DNA of 64,000 nt from Craterostigma plantagineum. Lineage: Eukaryota > Streptophyta > Magnoliopsida > Lamiales > Linderniaceae. The notes under the pieces are model-generated. The model was not told the DNA's origin, searched no databases, and worked only from the letters and a program-made list of their open reading frames with translations. Shown piece after piece: positions 32,642 to 45,175 of the stretch. The position numbers were made by a program, and so were the translations under genes. The stretch lies in NCBI GenBank assembly GCA_027422505.1, contig JAPQWV010000002.1, forward strand, positions 27,878,501-27,942,500. Direction: 5' to 3'. Numbering within the stretch: the stretch's first letter is position 1; every line of letters starts with the position of its first letter.

Positions 32642-32944
32642 ATGAATAAAACAAGTATAAAAACGATGAAGGCTTGCCTCTGCGCCACTACTCTATCTTT
32701 AATCCTCGTTATTTTTATTTATGCAGAGGCAAGGACTTTTCCGACGTCGAAGGATCATAAAGTGTTTATTACAAAATACGATAATGTTGGTAATAAACAT
32801 AAACATCACATAATTTACGGCGTTGATAAGAAATTTATGTTCGGCAAGCTTCCGAAAAGTCCTATGCCGGGAGGTGGTCCATCGCCTTGCATCAACCCTC
32901 CTCGCATACTAAAATGCCCAACGCCTCCTACAAGATTTATATAG
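32642..32944 (+). CDS. IDA-LIKE-derived precursor 3, two C-terminal cysteines
   Basis: An open frame of 100 residues. The homologous start is probably the second Met (32669, MKACLCATTLSLILVIFI), which aligns with gene 2's start. A signal peptide is followed by the AEAR cleavage region and FITKYD, then YGVDKKFMFGKLPK. The mature part reads SPMPGGGPSPC, with a second Cys at LKCPTPP, so one disulfide is possible. GGGPSP resembles the GPSP core of related Pro-rich peptide families, but the FGKLP lead shows IDA ancestry. A TATATATATAG box at about 32599-32610 sits 30-40 bp upstream of the first ATG. No intron is present. Confidence 0.75.
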   Translation: MNKTSIKTMKACLCATTLSLILVIFIYAEARTFPTSKDHKVFITKYDNVGNKHKHHIIYGVDKKFMFGKLPKSPMPGGGPSPCINPPRILKCPTPPTRFI

Positions 32945-33858
32945 ATTGTATCTTTATTACATATTGCCAATCTCTCATTTATACACACAATAAGAGTTTG
33001 TAGTCTCCACCAATTTTTAGCAAATCATCAATATAGTTCGAAATGATGCATTTATGATATACTTGTATTTTTGCACGCGTGGGCATACGCATATATAATT
33101 TATCATACAATTTTTTTGAAAATATTTAATAAAATTATAACTTAAATTTGGTTAAACTTATATTTATAAGTATATAAAAGGAACACTTTTGATTTATCAT
33201 GAAATTAAATGTAAAATAGTTTATTGTCACTCTCACCATAAATATAATAGAATAGATATTAATGAAAAGTAACCGGCAACTGTGAAATGTGAATGAAATA
33301 ACGTTATTAAATATAGGACTATCAAATCTTACGTAGATATGCAAATGTAGTCTTCATAATGTGTACAAATATCCCCATTTTAAACAATATTAAAATCATA
33401 AAATAAATATGAAAAATTCTTTTATAACATTCATTCAGTTAGTTCACTCACGTCTCCACAGGCATCAATGAAAAATAAAACCACCCACTTTAACAGTCAT
33501 GGACGCAAATGGGGAACTGACTCTCAATATCCAATTTCAACATATCTAATCCCCAGACCTCATGCATTCAATTTCGATCCTCGAATACCCGCTCGACATA
33601 GATCAAACAACAATGCGATGAAGATTCGTCTACGATTGTTCTTCGTTGGGCCTTCATCAACTCAGGACGATGCTGATCTGAAGCCGGTTGTGCTCCTTAT
33701 GTGACGAAGAAGGTTGGATTTTATGCATCTTTTTGCAAATTCTTTTTGCGGCTTTTATGGTTTCGAAATGGGGATTTTTGTAATCTAATGAGCATTGTAC
33801 TAATTATAATCACGGGTTTTTGTCAATTCCAAATCGAGAAGTATTAGAGATGCAGAAG
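32945..33858. other. intergenic region before the ADF fragment
   Basis: AT-rich in the first half and mixed in the second. A small ORF (33468-33704) has no recognisable features. ADF exons 1 and 2 are not found here. Confidence 0.4.
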
Positions 33859-34009
33859 GGCACCCGACTTTTCGAGGATCAGAAACAAGATGATCTATGC
33901 TAGCACGAAGGAATCGTTTAAGAGGGAGTCAGATGGGGTTCAAGTGGAACTGCAGGCGACCGTTCCCTCTGAAATGGATCTCGATGTTATAAAGAGTCAT
34001 GCGAATTGA
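33859..34009 (+). pseudogene. ADF exon-3 fragment
   Basis: It encodes the last ADF exon: [30 protein letters not shown] and LDVIKSHAN before TGA. It is closely similar to exon 3 of the complete gene at 36277-36427. The preceding bases lack an AG acceptor and no exon 1 or 2 is seen upstream, so it is a truncated duplicate 2.3 kb before the intact gene. The frame is still open. Confidence 0.85.
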
Positions 34010-35405
34010 TTACGTCGAGGGATTCGGTCGTATATTATTTATTTTGCGGGAGATTTGTAATTTATCATGGGTTTGGTGCTTTTCTTGTTCTTGGATGCTA
34101 CTAAGATTGGTGTTTTTACACAAAAGGTTTTAGAGCATCTCCAACCCGCAGCATGAAAATACAGTTAATTCTGCACAATACTAAAGCTGCTACATTGCTT
34201 TTACTCCAACTCATAAACTCTATTTTCTACACTAATTTTCACTCCAATCCATTAACTCTATTTTCTACTGTAAAAATCAAATTCTATATTAAACTTTATA
34301 TTATAATTATTAAAAAGTCAATAAATTATAATAATTAATTTTAAAACTAACTAATTATAAACTTAGCATATAAACTTGTGGTGTTCGAAGATAAAATTTA
34401 CATCAAGTTCACAACATAGTATGTATGTAAAAGAAATAAATGAATTGTTTGTACTTGAATTTTGGTTCGTAACCTTTGTAAAACCGTTCAAAATTTTGAA
34501 GTGTCATTTTCCATGTTCGGTCAAATTTTTCTTTTCTTTTTAAACCAGAGACCATAAAATTTTCATTTCTTGCATAATTGGGGTAGGTGGTTAACTATAT
34601 ATTTGGTATGTCAACTTATATGTAATTTAGTCGCCTTTATTTCTAATTACTTACGTGAATTCATATCACTTATTTTTTTATTATACTTATGTTGTTACAC
34701 ATTGATTTTATTTTATATATTTGAAAATTATATATATTTGAAAATTATATTTTCATGTTATGTTACATTATATATAGTGTAGATATCAAAATAACAAAAA
34801 ATATTAAATAAATTATATCTTATGCGTGCGAAAAGGTATTGTAATTTTAAAATTATGCTTTTGCGATGGCAAAAGGAGAGAGCAGGAATTAAAGTTGAAC
34901 ACCTTTACCTTTTTATATATATTTTTTTGGATCACACAATCACATGAATAATAGAATCTGCCAACCAAAAACTATTTAAAAAAGCATCGAAAAAATGTCA
35001 TCATCAGTTAGCGTTTGGTTGACGCAGTAATAGAAAGTCGAGACTCGAGAGTCGTCAGTTGTTGTTTAGCTGTGCTGTTAAATTTTTATAGATTAAGTGA
35101 ATCAAATATATTTGGTTCTTTTCCTTTTGACTCATAAAAAGCAAAAGAAATAAATCTCAAATCTAAAATCTCTCCAGCGTATTATGTCCCACGGAGGCTT
35201 ACTTGCGTAATCTGATGCTGTTGGTTTAATCCAACGGTGCAAGTCGCGAGACTACCATAATAGCGTGCGCGTATTGCACACCCGATAACGTACCCTTCAA
35301 TAAATAGAGCATCCCATTGTGAACATTCTTCATGCTACGCTGTAATTTGATTTAGCTCTCGACCTCATTTTCTGCGGAAAATCTTCTGACAAACAAAGCG
35401 GAGAA
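34010..35405 (+). other. intergenic region and ADF promoter
   Basis: AT-rich DNA with no gene. The final 250 bp are less AT-rich and hold the ADF promoter and 5' UTR. The pair AAGTCGAGACTCGAGAGTCG near 35036 is a short inverted repeat. Confidence 0.35.
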
Positions 35406-36427
35406 ATGGTGAGCAGTTTTTTTAATTGTGCCGTCGATCTCTGTTATTTGATTCGTTAGCGATTATTTGAGGAAGATTTGTGTGCTTGCCGATCAGCTTC
35501 TCTTTTTTGAGTTGATTTTAGCGATTAATTCATCGTGTCGGGCGAGAGCTTATTAAAATCTGTTTTCTTCCATCTGAATTGAGGTTACTAGTCTGCTGAA
35601 AGAGTGATCATCGAAATGATCCCTTGGGACTGAGGATTTTTGTTTTTTTCTCTTTACCTGAAGCAAAAGATTTTTTTATTCCTTTTGCCATGAAAACTAG
35701 TGATGCGATAATGCGATGATGCATGGTCAAAGGTGGTCAACAGCTGACTACGAATTGACATTGCAGATTTTGTTTCATTTCGATTGTCCTGAATATGTTG
35801 GATTGACTCTTGTGAAAATGGAAGGGCTTTGTATTTGGAAAAATTGTGTAATGGTTCACTATTCATTACCGAAAAAACTAGCCGGGAGTACCTTTAGCTT
35901 GAGCTAACTTAGTTTTGTGATTTTACCATTTAGGCAAACGCAGCGTCGGGTATGGCTGTGCACGACGATTGCAAGCTAAGGTTCTTAGAACTGAAGGCCA
36001 AAAGGACTCATCGTTTCATCATCTTCAAGATAGAGGAAAAACAGAAGCAGGTGATTGTTGAAAAGGTCGGCGAGCCCAATCTGACATACGATGACTTCGC
36101 CGCTAGTCTTCCCAACGACGAGTGTCGCTACGCCATCTTTGATTTCGAGTTCCTCACAGCAGAAAATGTGCCTAAAAGCAGGATTTTCTTCATTGCTTGG
36201 TACTGCTGTTGGTGTTTATCATAGTACCAGAGGGGTTTTTCTTTTTTTTTTTTAACATTTTCTTGTTGGTAATTAGGTCGCCTGATACTTCAAGGATCAG
36301 AAACAAGATGATTTACGCTAGCTCGAAGGACAGGTTTAAGAGGGAGCTCGATGGAATTCAAGTCGAGCTACAAGCAACAGATCCAACCGAGATGGGCCTC
36401 GACGTCATTAAGAGCCGTGCCAGTTAA
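35406..36427 (+). CDS. ADF: actin-depolymerising factor (ADF/cofilin)
   Basis: Three exons: 35406-35408 (only the ATG), 35934-36199 and 36277-36427, making 140 codons. The one-codon first exon and the two intron positions are those of plant ADF genes, and 139 residues is the normal length. It begins [20 protein letters not shown], with the Ser-containing N-terminus whose phosphorylation inactivates ADFs. [32 protein letters not shown] and [20 protein letters not shown] follow; the last includes the actin-binding long helix. LDVIKSRAS ends the protein. ADFs sever and depolymerise actin filaments in the cytoplasm. The long first intron (524 bp) often boosts ADF expression. Subclass is not assigned. 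Confidence 0.95.
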
Positions 36428-36842
36428 GCGTGCGTTTCTATGGAGCTATTTATATATATATTGTGATGTGTGATAGCAAATATGGCGCATAGGTCGTCTA
36501 GTTACCGATACAATCCAACGCCATTTCCTTATTATAATCATATGAAATTTCACCGTGTCTATGCTATTCTATTATATATTCTTCAAACTTCGTATACTAA
36601 GTTCAATCTCATAAGCCTGGTGTGATCTGAAAGGGGGGGCTGATTTTATTTTTTTCGTTGCAGTGGAACTTAAATACGATGAATAGTGTGTTGTCTATAC
36701 AATACACAGTTTTCACCTCTTACATATAGCATAACAGTTAAGACGCACCAACACAACACACTAGAATAGGCACACCATTATTCTTATTCAGATACATCTG
36801 AACCCATCTAAAGTAACCTGCAAATTCTTAGCCGTCGATTCA
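36428..36842. other. spacer between convergent ADF and CHX20 genes
   Basis: 415 bp with the two 3' UTRs. Nothing else is recognised. Confidence 0.35.
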
Positions 36843-39800
36843 TCACAAATTGGCTGCGCATTTACCCTTCTTTGGGCTCTTGGAAATCGACTCGCCATGT
36901 TGGATAACAAGCAAAGAACTCGTTATTCCGTGGCCCGACGAAGCTAAAAAACCACCGATAGGCCCCAACTCTTGGTACTCGGCTTGTGCTGCACCTTCTG
37001 CCAACTCGGCCTCAATGTCATGCATAAATCGACCTTTTCCCACCACCATGAGATCGAATTCTCCGCTCTTCCCCATTGCTAGCAGCTCGTCGACCAAATT
37101 CCCCATCTTCTTCTCTATGTACCCCACGACGTCCCCCCACCTCCGTCTGAAATCCATCACGGCCTCTTCGTCGAGCTCCTATTCGTTCAATTATTTCATC
37201 AAGATTTCATAGATTATATATTCTTAAGCTCCTCGTGCAAAACATAAACATCAAAAAGTACTTAAATATGCCCCGCAAATATAGTTTACAAATTTTGGCC
37301 GCCATACCTCTTCGTGTTTTTCACCCGTAGAAGCGAGAGTTATCTTGTGCTCGGGAAACTGGTTCTTTGTTCGGCCGCCGGACAAGGAATACCTCATCAC
37401 GCTAATCCTCATCCTGGGATTATCCGCCATGAGACTCGCCGAGCGCAGAGCCTCGCGACTGTCGGGTCCCCCGAGAAAGACGACGCACACCCTCTTCGTC
37501 GGCACGAGGTGGTCGCCCTCGCTCGAGCCGGCCTCGGGGCTCAAACCGAACCCGCGGTCCACTAGCACGGCCACGGAGCACCGAGCCTCCCTAAGGACCC
37601 TGTCGTTGACTCCCCTCCACCCTTGGCCTAGGCTGACGTCCAACATTTCCTGATTATCCTCCCTCTTTCTCTGCCTGTGGAACGGTAAAATCACCATCTC
37701 GGCCCCCTTCGTCCTCGCCACGTGGCATATGTCCACGTGCATCGTCGCGAGCGTCGAGACCGAGGTGGCCGTCCTGACGCGGATGGCCGCCCGTTGGTGG
37801 TGGTGGTGGTGGGATCTGAAAGCAGCCGCCACGTGCTCGTCGAAGCCGCCGCCGGCGCGGAAGCGGCCCACGCACGGGAGCCCGTTCTTACGGGTCCTTC
37901 GGGCCATGACTATGGAGGACGAGCGGTCGGTTAGCTCGATCAGACGCATTACGTAGAGGTTAGTCCTCGTCGTCGCTGCGGTGTAAGAGTCGACGAGGCT
38001 CGTGATGGACGGAAGCTCGGGTTGTCCCCTGATGCATGCAACGATGCGGAGGGTTGAGGTGGAGGCCTCCTCGGCTTTTGATGGAGGTTGGTGGCTATCG
38101 TCGATCTCACCGGGGACGGGCTTGTATATTAACATCACGGTTGGGGTGGTTATGAAGGTGGTGAATAGGGCCATGATGACCAAGATGGCGAACATCTCGT
38201 CGTCAAGAACCTGTTTTACGGGTACATTATTTACTGTATCACTCGTGCCACTGGAAAACATCACTGGATCAATAACTGGTTTTGTCTTATTTTTATCTTT
38301 AATTTTGTGTTCGTTTCTGTTTCCTCGAGATATTTGTTCCCTTGGTTGAGTTCACCAGAGGGAGCATTTGAGTTCTTTAATCCCTTGTAAAACCATTGCG
38401 ACAAACTTTCATTTTGAAAAAAAAAAAGCATCATCATGAATGGATTATCTCATACCTTCTTTTCCCTTCCAATGTTGAGCACAATAAGTTCCACCAGGCC
38501 TTTGGTGTTCATCAGAACGCCAAGTGCTAGCGATTCTCTCATGGGAATCGTGCACCACACTGCCACCGCGAACGTCCCTATGATCTTCCCAGCGCAAGCC
38601 GTCGATATGACCAAGGCCAGGAGTCCCCAGGCCTCGCTTCCTCTGATATTTGAAATGTCGGTCTTCAGCCCGTTCGATGCAAAGTAGAGCGGGAGCAACA
38701 ACCCATAGACGAAATCCTCGATCCCGCCCCTTAGTTTGCCGCCGAACTCACCATTGTGCGGGATGATTAATCCGAATATGAAGGCCCCGAAGATGGCGTG
38801 TATTCCTATCATGTCAGTCAAGAACCCTGACAGCATTACTCCAGCTAGGGTTATCACCATGTAGGAAGATCCTCCGACGGCATCGTGTGAGGCACACCTG
38901 CGAGAGAAATTACGCGAGAGCAAATTTGTAAGAAATGAAGAAAAAATCTGACTACTTTTTGGTCATGTAAGTTAGGGGTGGTACTTTGAGGACATCTAAC
39001 CAAGGGGTTGCATACATAATACACTAACTTTTAAATAGAATTAATTTTAAGAGCTCAATGCGTCATCAAGACTTAATTTTATCCTCGACCTTCCAAAAAA
39101 AAAATTATGTTTCCGCCGCATTGTGTACTTAAGCGGCTCAGTACTTCAATCGGTTCAATGTTTAAAGTCAGTCCCATGAAATTGCAAAATCTTATGTTCC
39201 TGACGAAAAAAAGCAGTTAATTAACTAGTCTACGTGATTTTAACATACGAACCTCCGAACTATGATTTGCATAGCGGGTCGGACAACGAAAACCATGAAG
39301 AGCACGCAACCCAAACCCGAGGCGAGCACCCAGACGGGGGCCAGTGCGGTTCCCTCCGGTCCGCTCGCCAGGGCAACCGCCAGCGCGAAAAGAACCCACG
39401 CCACGACGTCGTTCAGAGCCGCCACGGCCATCGCCAGCTCTCCCACTCCCGTGGTGAGAAGTTTGAGCTCCGCCAGTATCCGAGCGAGCACTGGGAAGGC
39501 CGTGATCGACAGTGAAATGCCGATGAAGACGACGCCCGCCGCACGAGGTGGCATGCCTAGGCTTTTGTCAAGGATAAAAGCTAGCCCGAGCCCCAATATA
39601 AATGGCAGGGAAATGCTGGCTATGGCTATGAGCAAAGCTCTTTTCCCCGTACGTCGTAGGGAGCTCACGTCGAGCTCTAGCCCCACGAGGAATATGAAGA
39701 AGATTAGGCCCACGTTGGCCACGGACTCTAATATGGCAGTGCTCCATGCCGGGAATATCATGCCCATGTATTTCTTGTTTCGGCCCAATGCCGACGGCCC

Positions 39801-40094
39801 GAGGACGATTCCGCCCTTGCAATTTGATACACAAAATTCGGCCGGAGTCATTCTTTTTAAAGGAAATACAAAAAAGGAAGAAAAGTGCATACTATGAGTT
39901 ATATCATAACGTACTAATATCTCGGCGACGACGTTGGGCTGTCTCAATGGTTTGAGGAAGAAGGCGACGGCGCGGCTCGTGAGAATGACTAAGATTGTTT
40001 GGATGATTAACAAGGGAAAAGCATATTGGAGAGGATTTTCTCCTTGCCATATGCCGTCCGATGTTGTCTTTACCGAAGACATGTTAAACGCCAT
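36843..40094 (-). CDS. CHX20: CHX20-type cation/H+ exchanger
   Basis: Five exons splice into 808 codons: 40094-39915, 39815-39253, 38897-38456, 38210-37308 and 37178-36843. The start MAFNMSSVKTTSDGIWQGEN is characteristic of CHX20. The Na_H_Exchanger region follows: FLKPLRQPNVVAEIL|GGIVLGPSALGRN, SITAFPVLARILAELKLLTT, the core pair AALNDVVAW, and LMNTKGLVELIVLNIG. The soluble C-terminal half has the two USP-like lobes (ERSSSI-like TDRSSSIVMA, VAVLVDRGFG, VFLGGPDSREAL, DLMVVGKGRF). In Arabidopsis CHX20 acts on endomembranes of guard cells in K+ and pH homeostasis during stomatal opening. Size is slightly below the Arabidopsis protein (about 840 residues), mainly through shorter linkers. The His-run (SHHHHH) near the middle varies among species. 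No defect is seen. Confidence 0.93.
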
Positions 40095-40873
40095 TGATGA
40101 ACACAAACAAAATTTCTTGCTCGATTTTTTTTGTTAGTGATCGATCGTCTTAAATATTTGAAACTAAGCAACAAAACACATGCGTATATATAAGATCTTA
40201 GTGGTATTGGATGGTTGTGGGTGAGTGCATCTCCCTAGTGATGGTTCATGATTTTGTTTTGAATTATTATCGGTATAAAAGTATAATTTATTTAAGTGGG
40301 TCATTTTTTTCTTTTAAGAGAACAAGTGCGATTATCTTTCGTTATCTTTAGTTCTTATTCGGCCCTTGGGCTGCATTAAGTATCATTGAAATAGTGATCA
40401 AGAATCAAATTATTGGTAGAATCTCTTTTAAGTTTAAACTTGAAAGGGTGTAGACCATGTCTTAACTTTATTTTACTTTCAATATGTATTTTCATGTTTA
40501 AACTCATTTCTTTCGTATTCAGCATTAGCAGTAGAAGTCATACTAGCTATGACCTCTTGGCTGACCCGAATTATGTTAAATCACCAGCTTAAAGTTGAAG
40601 GAAATATATTACTATTGTAGTTTATTTATTTTACTTTCAACACCGATACCACGTAGCTTTTTATTTTCACGAAATAGATCATAGCATCATTTTGTCTTAG
40701 AATCGATCAATGCAAGCAAAACCATGAGAATATTTTAAATCTCCAACGACGTCGAATCTTACACGTGTCTGTTTCTATATTTTGATGCTAAGTTGAAGGT
40801 AAAAGTCTCCGCTGAAAAGACAAGCCATCAACTTATCGTGGATTTGGCCAATAACTGTATCACACGGTTTAGC

Positions 40874-40911
<38 letters not shown>

Positions 40912-41200
40912 CTTTAGGTATATATCGAGTATTTGGTTTCGAGAGTAATGTGTATTTCTGCATTGACTCTAAGATTGCAGAAAACATTATTTTTCTTAAA
41001 ACAGTTTTGTTCAATCAGAAACACTGGTTATTGCCACGGAGAAAACAAATGAAAGCTGGTGCTAAATTTTAAGAACTTTACAAGTAAGATTAAGTGTAGA
41101 GATTCAATGAAAGCCGTGCTAGAAATCACGAATTTAAATATTCAAATTAATAGTTTCGGTGATTGAACTTAACTTAAATAAGTATACCGGTTAGATATAG
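40095..41200. other. intergenic region with TA microsatellite
   Basis: Upstream region of the CHX20-like gene, AT-rich. A (TA)n microsatellite of about 34 bp occupies 40876-40909. No other feature is recognised. Confidence 0.45.
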
Positions 41201-41665
41201 GTGAAATCGGAAACAGCCAGCAGATCATCAACACAAGATGAAACCGGATCAAGACTGTATACCGGAAGTACATTGAAGATCGGACTGCATGATACCGGAC
41301 GTGCCACGCTGGACAAATTCAAACACATTCAAGGCGCAACAATTTGAAGACTTCTGACGATCATTAAATATAAGGCTGCCAGCTAGAGCCACTTGAAGTC
41401 AAGCCAAGCTGAATAAGGCATAAATCAAAGGCACAACACGGACTGTGCAAGACCGAACAGACCCATTTTGGGTAAACTAATAAATGCCCTGTCTGGTACA
41501 TGAAGAGCTATCTCACAACGGGCTTCAACTTCAACCCATCTATAAATAGAAGGAATGCAACCTGAAGAACTATTTCACCAACTTTGAATTTAAGAACGAG
41601 AGAGTTAGCTCAAGCAATCAGATCACAAGTTCTTTTAGCGAAGAAAAGAATTTAGGTGTTGTCAT

Positions 41666-44600
41666 GTGACGCCCGGGGCCGATGAGGGCGGGGAGTGATC
41701 GCCGGTGCCAGAGAGGTGCACGGACAAGGAGCGGCTCCTGGCAAGCTTCTAGGCGCAGGGGTACGTGAACGAACCGATCCGACACCCGAATGAGAGGGGA
41801 TCCTGAGACTGACAACGTATGGGCATGTCAGGCTAAGAATCATATAAGGGAATTGATAGTACTACTCATATCACCAAGGTCGACCTACCTTTTCGGGAGT
41901 CCATCTATAGAAACTCCGAAGCTAAGCGTGCTTGACTTGGGGCAATCTAGGGATGGGTGACCCCTTAGGAAGTTTCTCAGGGTGCGTGTGAGCGAGTGCA
42001 CGAAGCACGCTAAAGGGTTCAATGGTGGTACAGTGGGGCCAGACTATCAGTCGGAGTGTGGTGGGCCCAACCCCACTTGTCCCGGTAGGGACCGATGCTA
42101 TAGTGACACCCGGTATGGGACGGGTCGTTACAGGTGGTATCAGAGCACAACCTCTCGCAGTACGGTGCTGGTTCGGGGACGAACCAGGCGGAAGATGGTG
42201 GGCATATGACGCCCGGGGCCGATGAGGGCGGGGAGTGATCGCCGGTGCCAGAGAGGTGCACGGACAAGGAGCGGCTACTGGCAAGCTTCTAGGCGAAGGG
42301 GTACGTGAACGAACCGATCCGACACCCGAATGAGAGGGGACCCTGAGACTGACAATGTATGGGCATGTCAGGCTAAGAATCATATAAGGGAATTGATAGT
42401 ACTACTCATATCACCAAGGTCGACCTACCTTTTCGGGAGTCCATCTATAAAAACTCCGAAGTTAAGCGTGCTTGACTTGGGGCAATCTAGGGATGGGTGA
42501 CCCCTTGTGAAGTTTCTCAGGGTGCGTGTGAGCGAGTGCACGAAGCACGCTAAAAGGTTAAATGGTAGTACAGTGGGGCCAGACTATCAGTCGGAGTGTG
42601 GTGGGCCCAACCCCACTTGTCCCAGTAGGGACCGATGCTATACACTAGTACATAAACCTTAATAGGCGTCGCCACTATAGGCGTCGGTTTCTTGGAAAGC
42701 GATGCATATATGTCGCGCGGTGGCCATTTTGTAGTAAAATACAAGTTTTTTAGACATAGAGCGTCGGTTTTTGTTTAACAATCGACGCGGAAAGTTTTTG
42801 CTTAACTTTAGCGTCGGTTGTAAACTGCAAACCGACACAAAATGGCACAAAACAGCGTCGATTTTCAGAGACAACCGACGCTCCCTCTTATAAGCGTCTC
42901 TTACGTTGAACAACCGACGCTTGCATGTGTTTTAAGTCACCCGCTACACATCAGACTTCATTTCTTCAGCACCCCACGAAACGAAGACATCAATTGTTAG
43001 GTTTTAGGTTCGGCGATTCTCCACTTGAAGGGCGATTCAAGGGCGATTCACCACGATTGAAGGGCGATTCGGCGTCACCCCGAAGCTTTAGGTTCGATTT
43101 TGCCCCAATTCGATTGAAGGGTAATTTCTGATTATATTTTGCCCCAATTCGAAATATATTTTGTCGAATTTCAACGATTTTGTCGAATATTTCGTGTATT
43201 TCGACTTTTATATGTGGTTTTTGTTGTAGATAGGTAACATCAATTTATTTGGGTTGATTTGGGCGATTTCTGATTTCGAAATTAGGTTTGGGCAATTTCA
43301 AAATTGCTTGAGGCTTCATTAGGGTTCTTCTCGCGCGGGCAGCTGCGATTTGCGGCTTCCTCGATTTATTTGGGCATCTACGGTAACTTTTTTTGCTCCG
43401 CTATATGCTTTAATTGTGTTTAGTTGTTGCAATATATGTGTTTGTGGTTTGTATATGTGTTTAGTTGCTGCAATATATGTGCTTTTGGCTTATATAATTG
43501 GTCCTTCTTGTCGTTTACTCGTGTTATATTACGTGTGTGTTGTGAATATGATCCATTCGATGTTAATTGTATTGATTTTGGGTTTTTTTTTGCGAAATTA
43601 GAGTTATTGGGTGAAATTAGGGGCGCTCGACTTCTATTCTCGGAAAGTTTTTAGTCATTATCACTTAAAACGACGCTAACTGCTTTAAATAACAGCCGCG
43701 ACCTTCACGTTTCCGGCGATTTGCGAAATAAAAACTAAGTCGATGAGCTAGGCGATTCCGGCGAATTCGGGTTCTTTCTCATACATTTACGGCGAAGATT
43801 GTGAGTAACTGTACGGTGAAGCTGCCTTTTCGAGGTATGCTCGTTTTACTTGGGTCGAAAACTCGATTGATTAATTTCTATTTTCAATTGGTTTCAATAT
43901 TCGTCTAATTTTGTCATAATTGGTCCTTCTTGTCGTTTGTTCGTGTTATATGACGTGTGTGTGTTGTGAATATGATCAATTCGATGTTATTGGCCGAATT
44001 TTGAAAATGATTTTTTTTTCGAATTGAAGACTTGTTATTTTGTCGAACCTTCGTGCATTCGAAAATGATATTAGTGTCGGTTTCTACATAACAACCGACG
44101 CTGTTTGTTACGTAAAGGAGTCGGTTTCTCAAACAACCGACGCCAAAGAAAGACAATTTGCATCCATTAATAACCGTCGCCTATAGTCCGCATTATTAGC
44201 GTCGTTGCGTTTAGCGCCGCCTAACAACCGACGCTTATTGTCCAAAACAACCGACGCCTATTACAATTTCTGTACTAGTGATAGTGACACCCGGTATGGG
44301 ACGGGTCGTTACAGGTGGTATCAGAGCACAACCTCTCGCAGTACGGTGCTGGTTCGGGGACGAAACAGGCGAAAGCTGGTGGGCATGTGACGCCCGGGGC
44401 CGATGAGGGCGGGGAGTGATCGCCGGTGCCAGAGAGGTGCACGGACAAGGAGCGGCTCCTGGCAAGCTTCTAGGCGAAGGGGTACGTGAACGAACCGATC
44501 CGACACCCGAATGAGAGGGGATCCTGAGACTGACAATGTATGGGCATGTCAGGCTAAGAATCATATAAGGGAATTGATAGTACTACTCATATCACCAAGG

Positions 44601-44853
44601 TCGACCTACCTTTTCGGGAGTCCATCTGTAAAAACTCCGAAGTTAAGCGTGCTTGACTTGGGGCAATCTAGGGATGGGTGACCCCTTGGGAAGTTTCTCA
44701 GGGTGCGTGTGAGCGAGTGCACGAAGCACGCTAAAAGGTTAAATGGTGGTACAGTGGGGCCAGACTATTAGTCGGAGTGTGGTGGGCCCAACCCCACTTG
44801 TCCCAGTAGGGACCGATGCTATAGTGACACCCGGTATGGGACGGGTCGTTACA
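41666..44853 (+). mobile_element. Cassandra TRIM, three-LTR tandem array
   Basis: LTR1 is 41666-42132. LTR2 is 42205-44313, interrupted by the CACTA element. LTR3 is 44386-44853. Two copies of the short internal domain lie between them (42133-42204 and 44314-44385), each starting GGTGGTATCAGAGC, a Met-tRNA primer site. Each LTR starts TGTGACGCCCGG (TATGACG in LTR2), ends GTCGTTACA, and contains a 5S rRNA-like stretch (ACTCCGAAGTTAAGCGTGCT, GGATGGGTGACCCCTT). The whole array is flanked by 5-bp repeats TGTCA (41661-41665 and 44854-44858). The internal domain is non-coding, so movement depends on other elements. Confidence 0.93.
42643..44280. mobile_element. non-autonomous CACTA element, 1638 bp
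   Basis: The ends CACTAGTACA and TGTACTAGTG are inverted, with a 3-bp duplication ATA (42640-42642 and 44281-44283). Both subterminal regions contain repeated GCGTCGGTT/AACCGACGC words in both orientations, as in transposase-binding regions of En/Spm elements. No transposase ORF is present. The interior (42950-43700) has weakly coding-like, T-rich DNA of unknown origin. Confidence 0.93.
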
Positions 44854-45175
44854 TGTCATCACTGCACTAAACCGAAACGTTTAGTGAGTGATTTTCTCAA
44901 GGGACTCCAAAAAGCTCTTGAAAGAGACGAACTGTAAAAAGTCGTTTAGTGTGGTATAGGAGTTTAGTTAGCGAAATAAAGCTTGAGAGTTATATTGAGT
45001 CTGTCTAGCTGAGGAGGTTGTACGATAAGGGTTGTAAACCGAGGCTTCTAGTAGAAACCTTCCTTGCAAGGAAAAAGGGGGCTCCGAACTTCCAGAACGG
45101 CAACATCACACATACACCACGCTCACATCCGGTCTTGGTTCAAAACCGACCGGTTTCTTCTGCACCAGTCGATAC

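Noticed and set aside
39262..39897. 211-codon ORF on the plus strand
   Set aside because: Antisense shadow of CHX20 exon 2, with no recognisable domain. CHX20 shows clear family motifs on the other strand.
41880..44720. 5S rRNA-like sequences
   Set aside because: They are embedded in Cassandra LTRs with TG..CA ends and target duplications, and lack a complete 5S gene, so they are not true rRNA genes.
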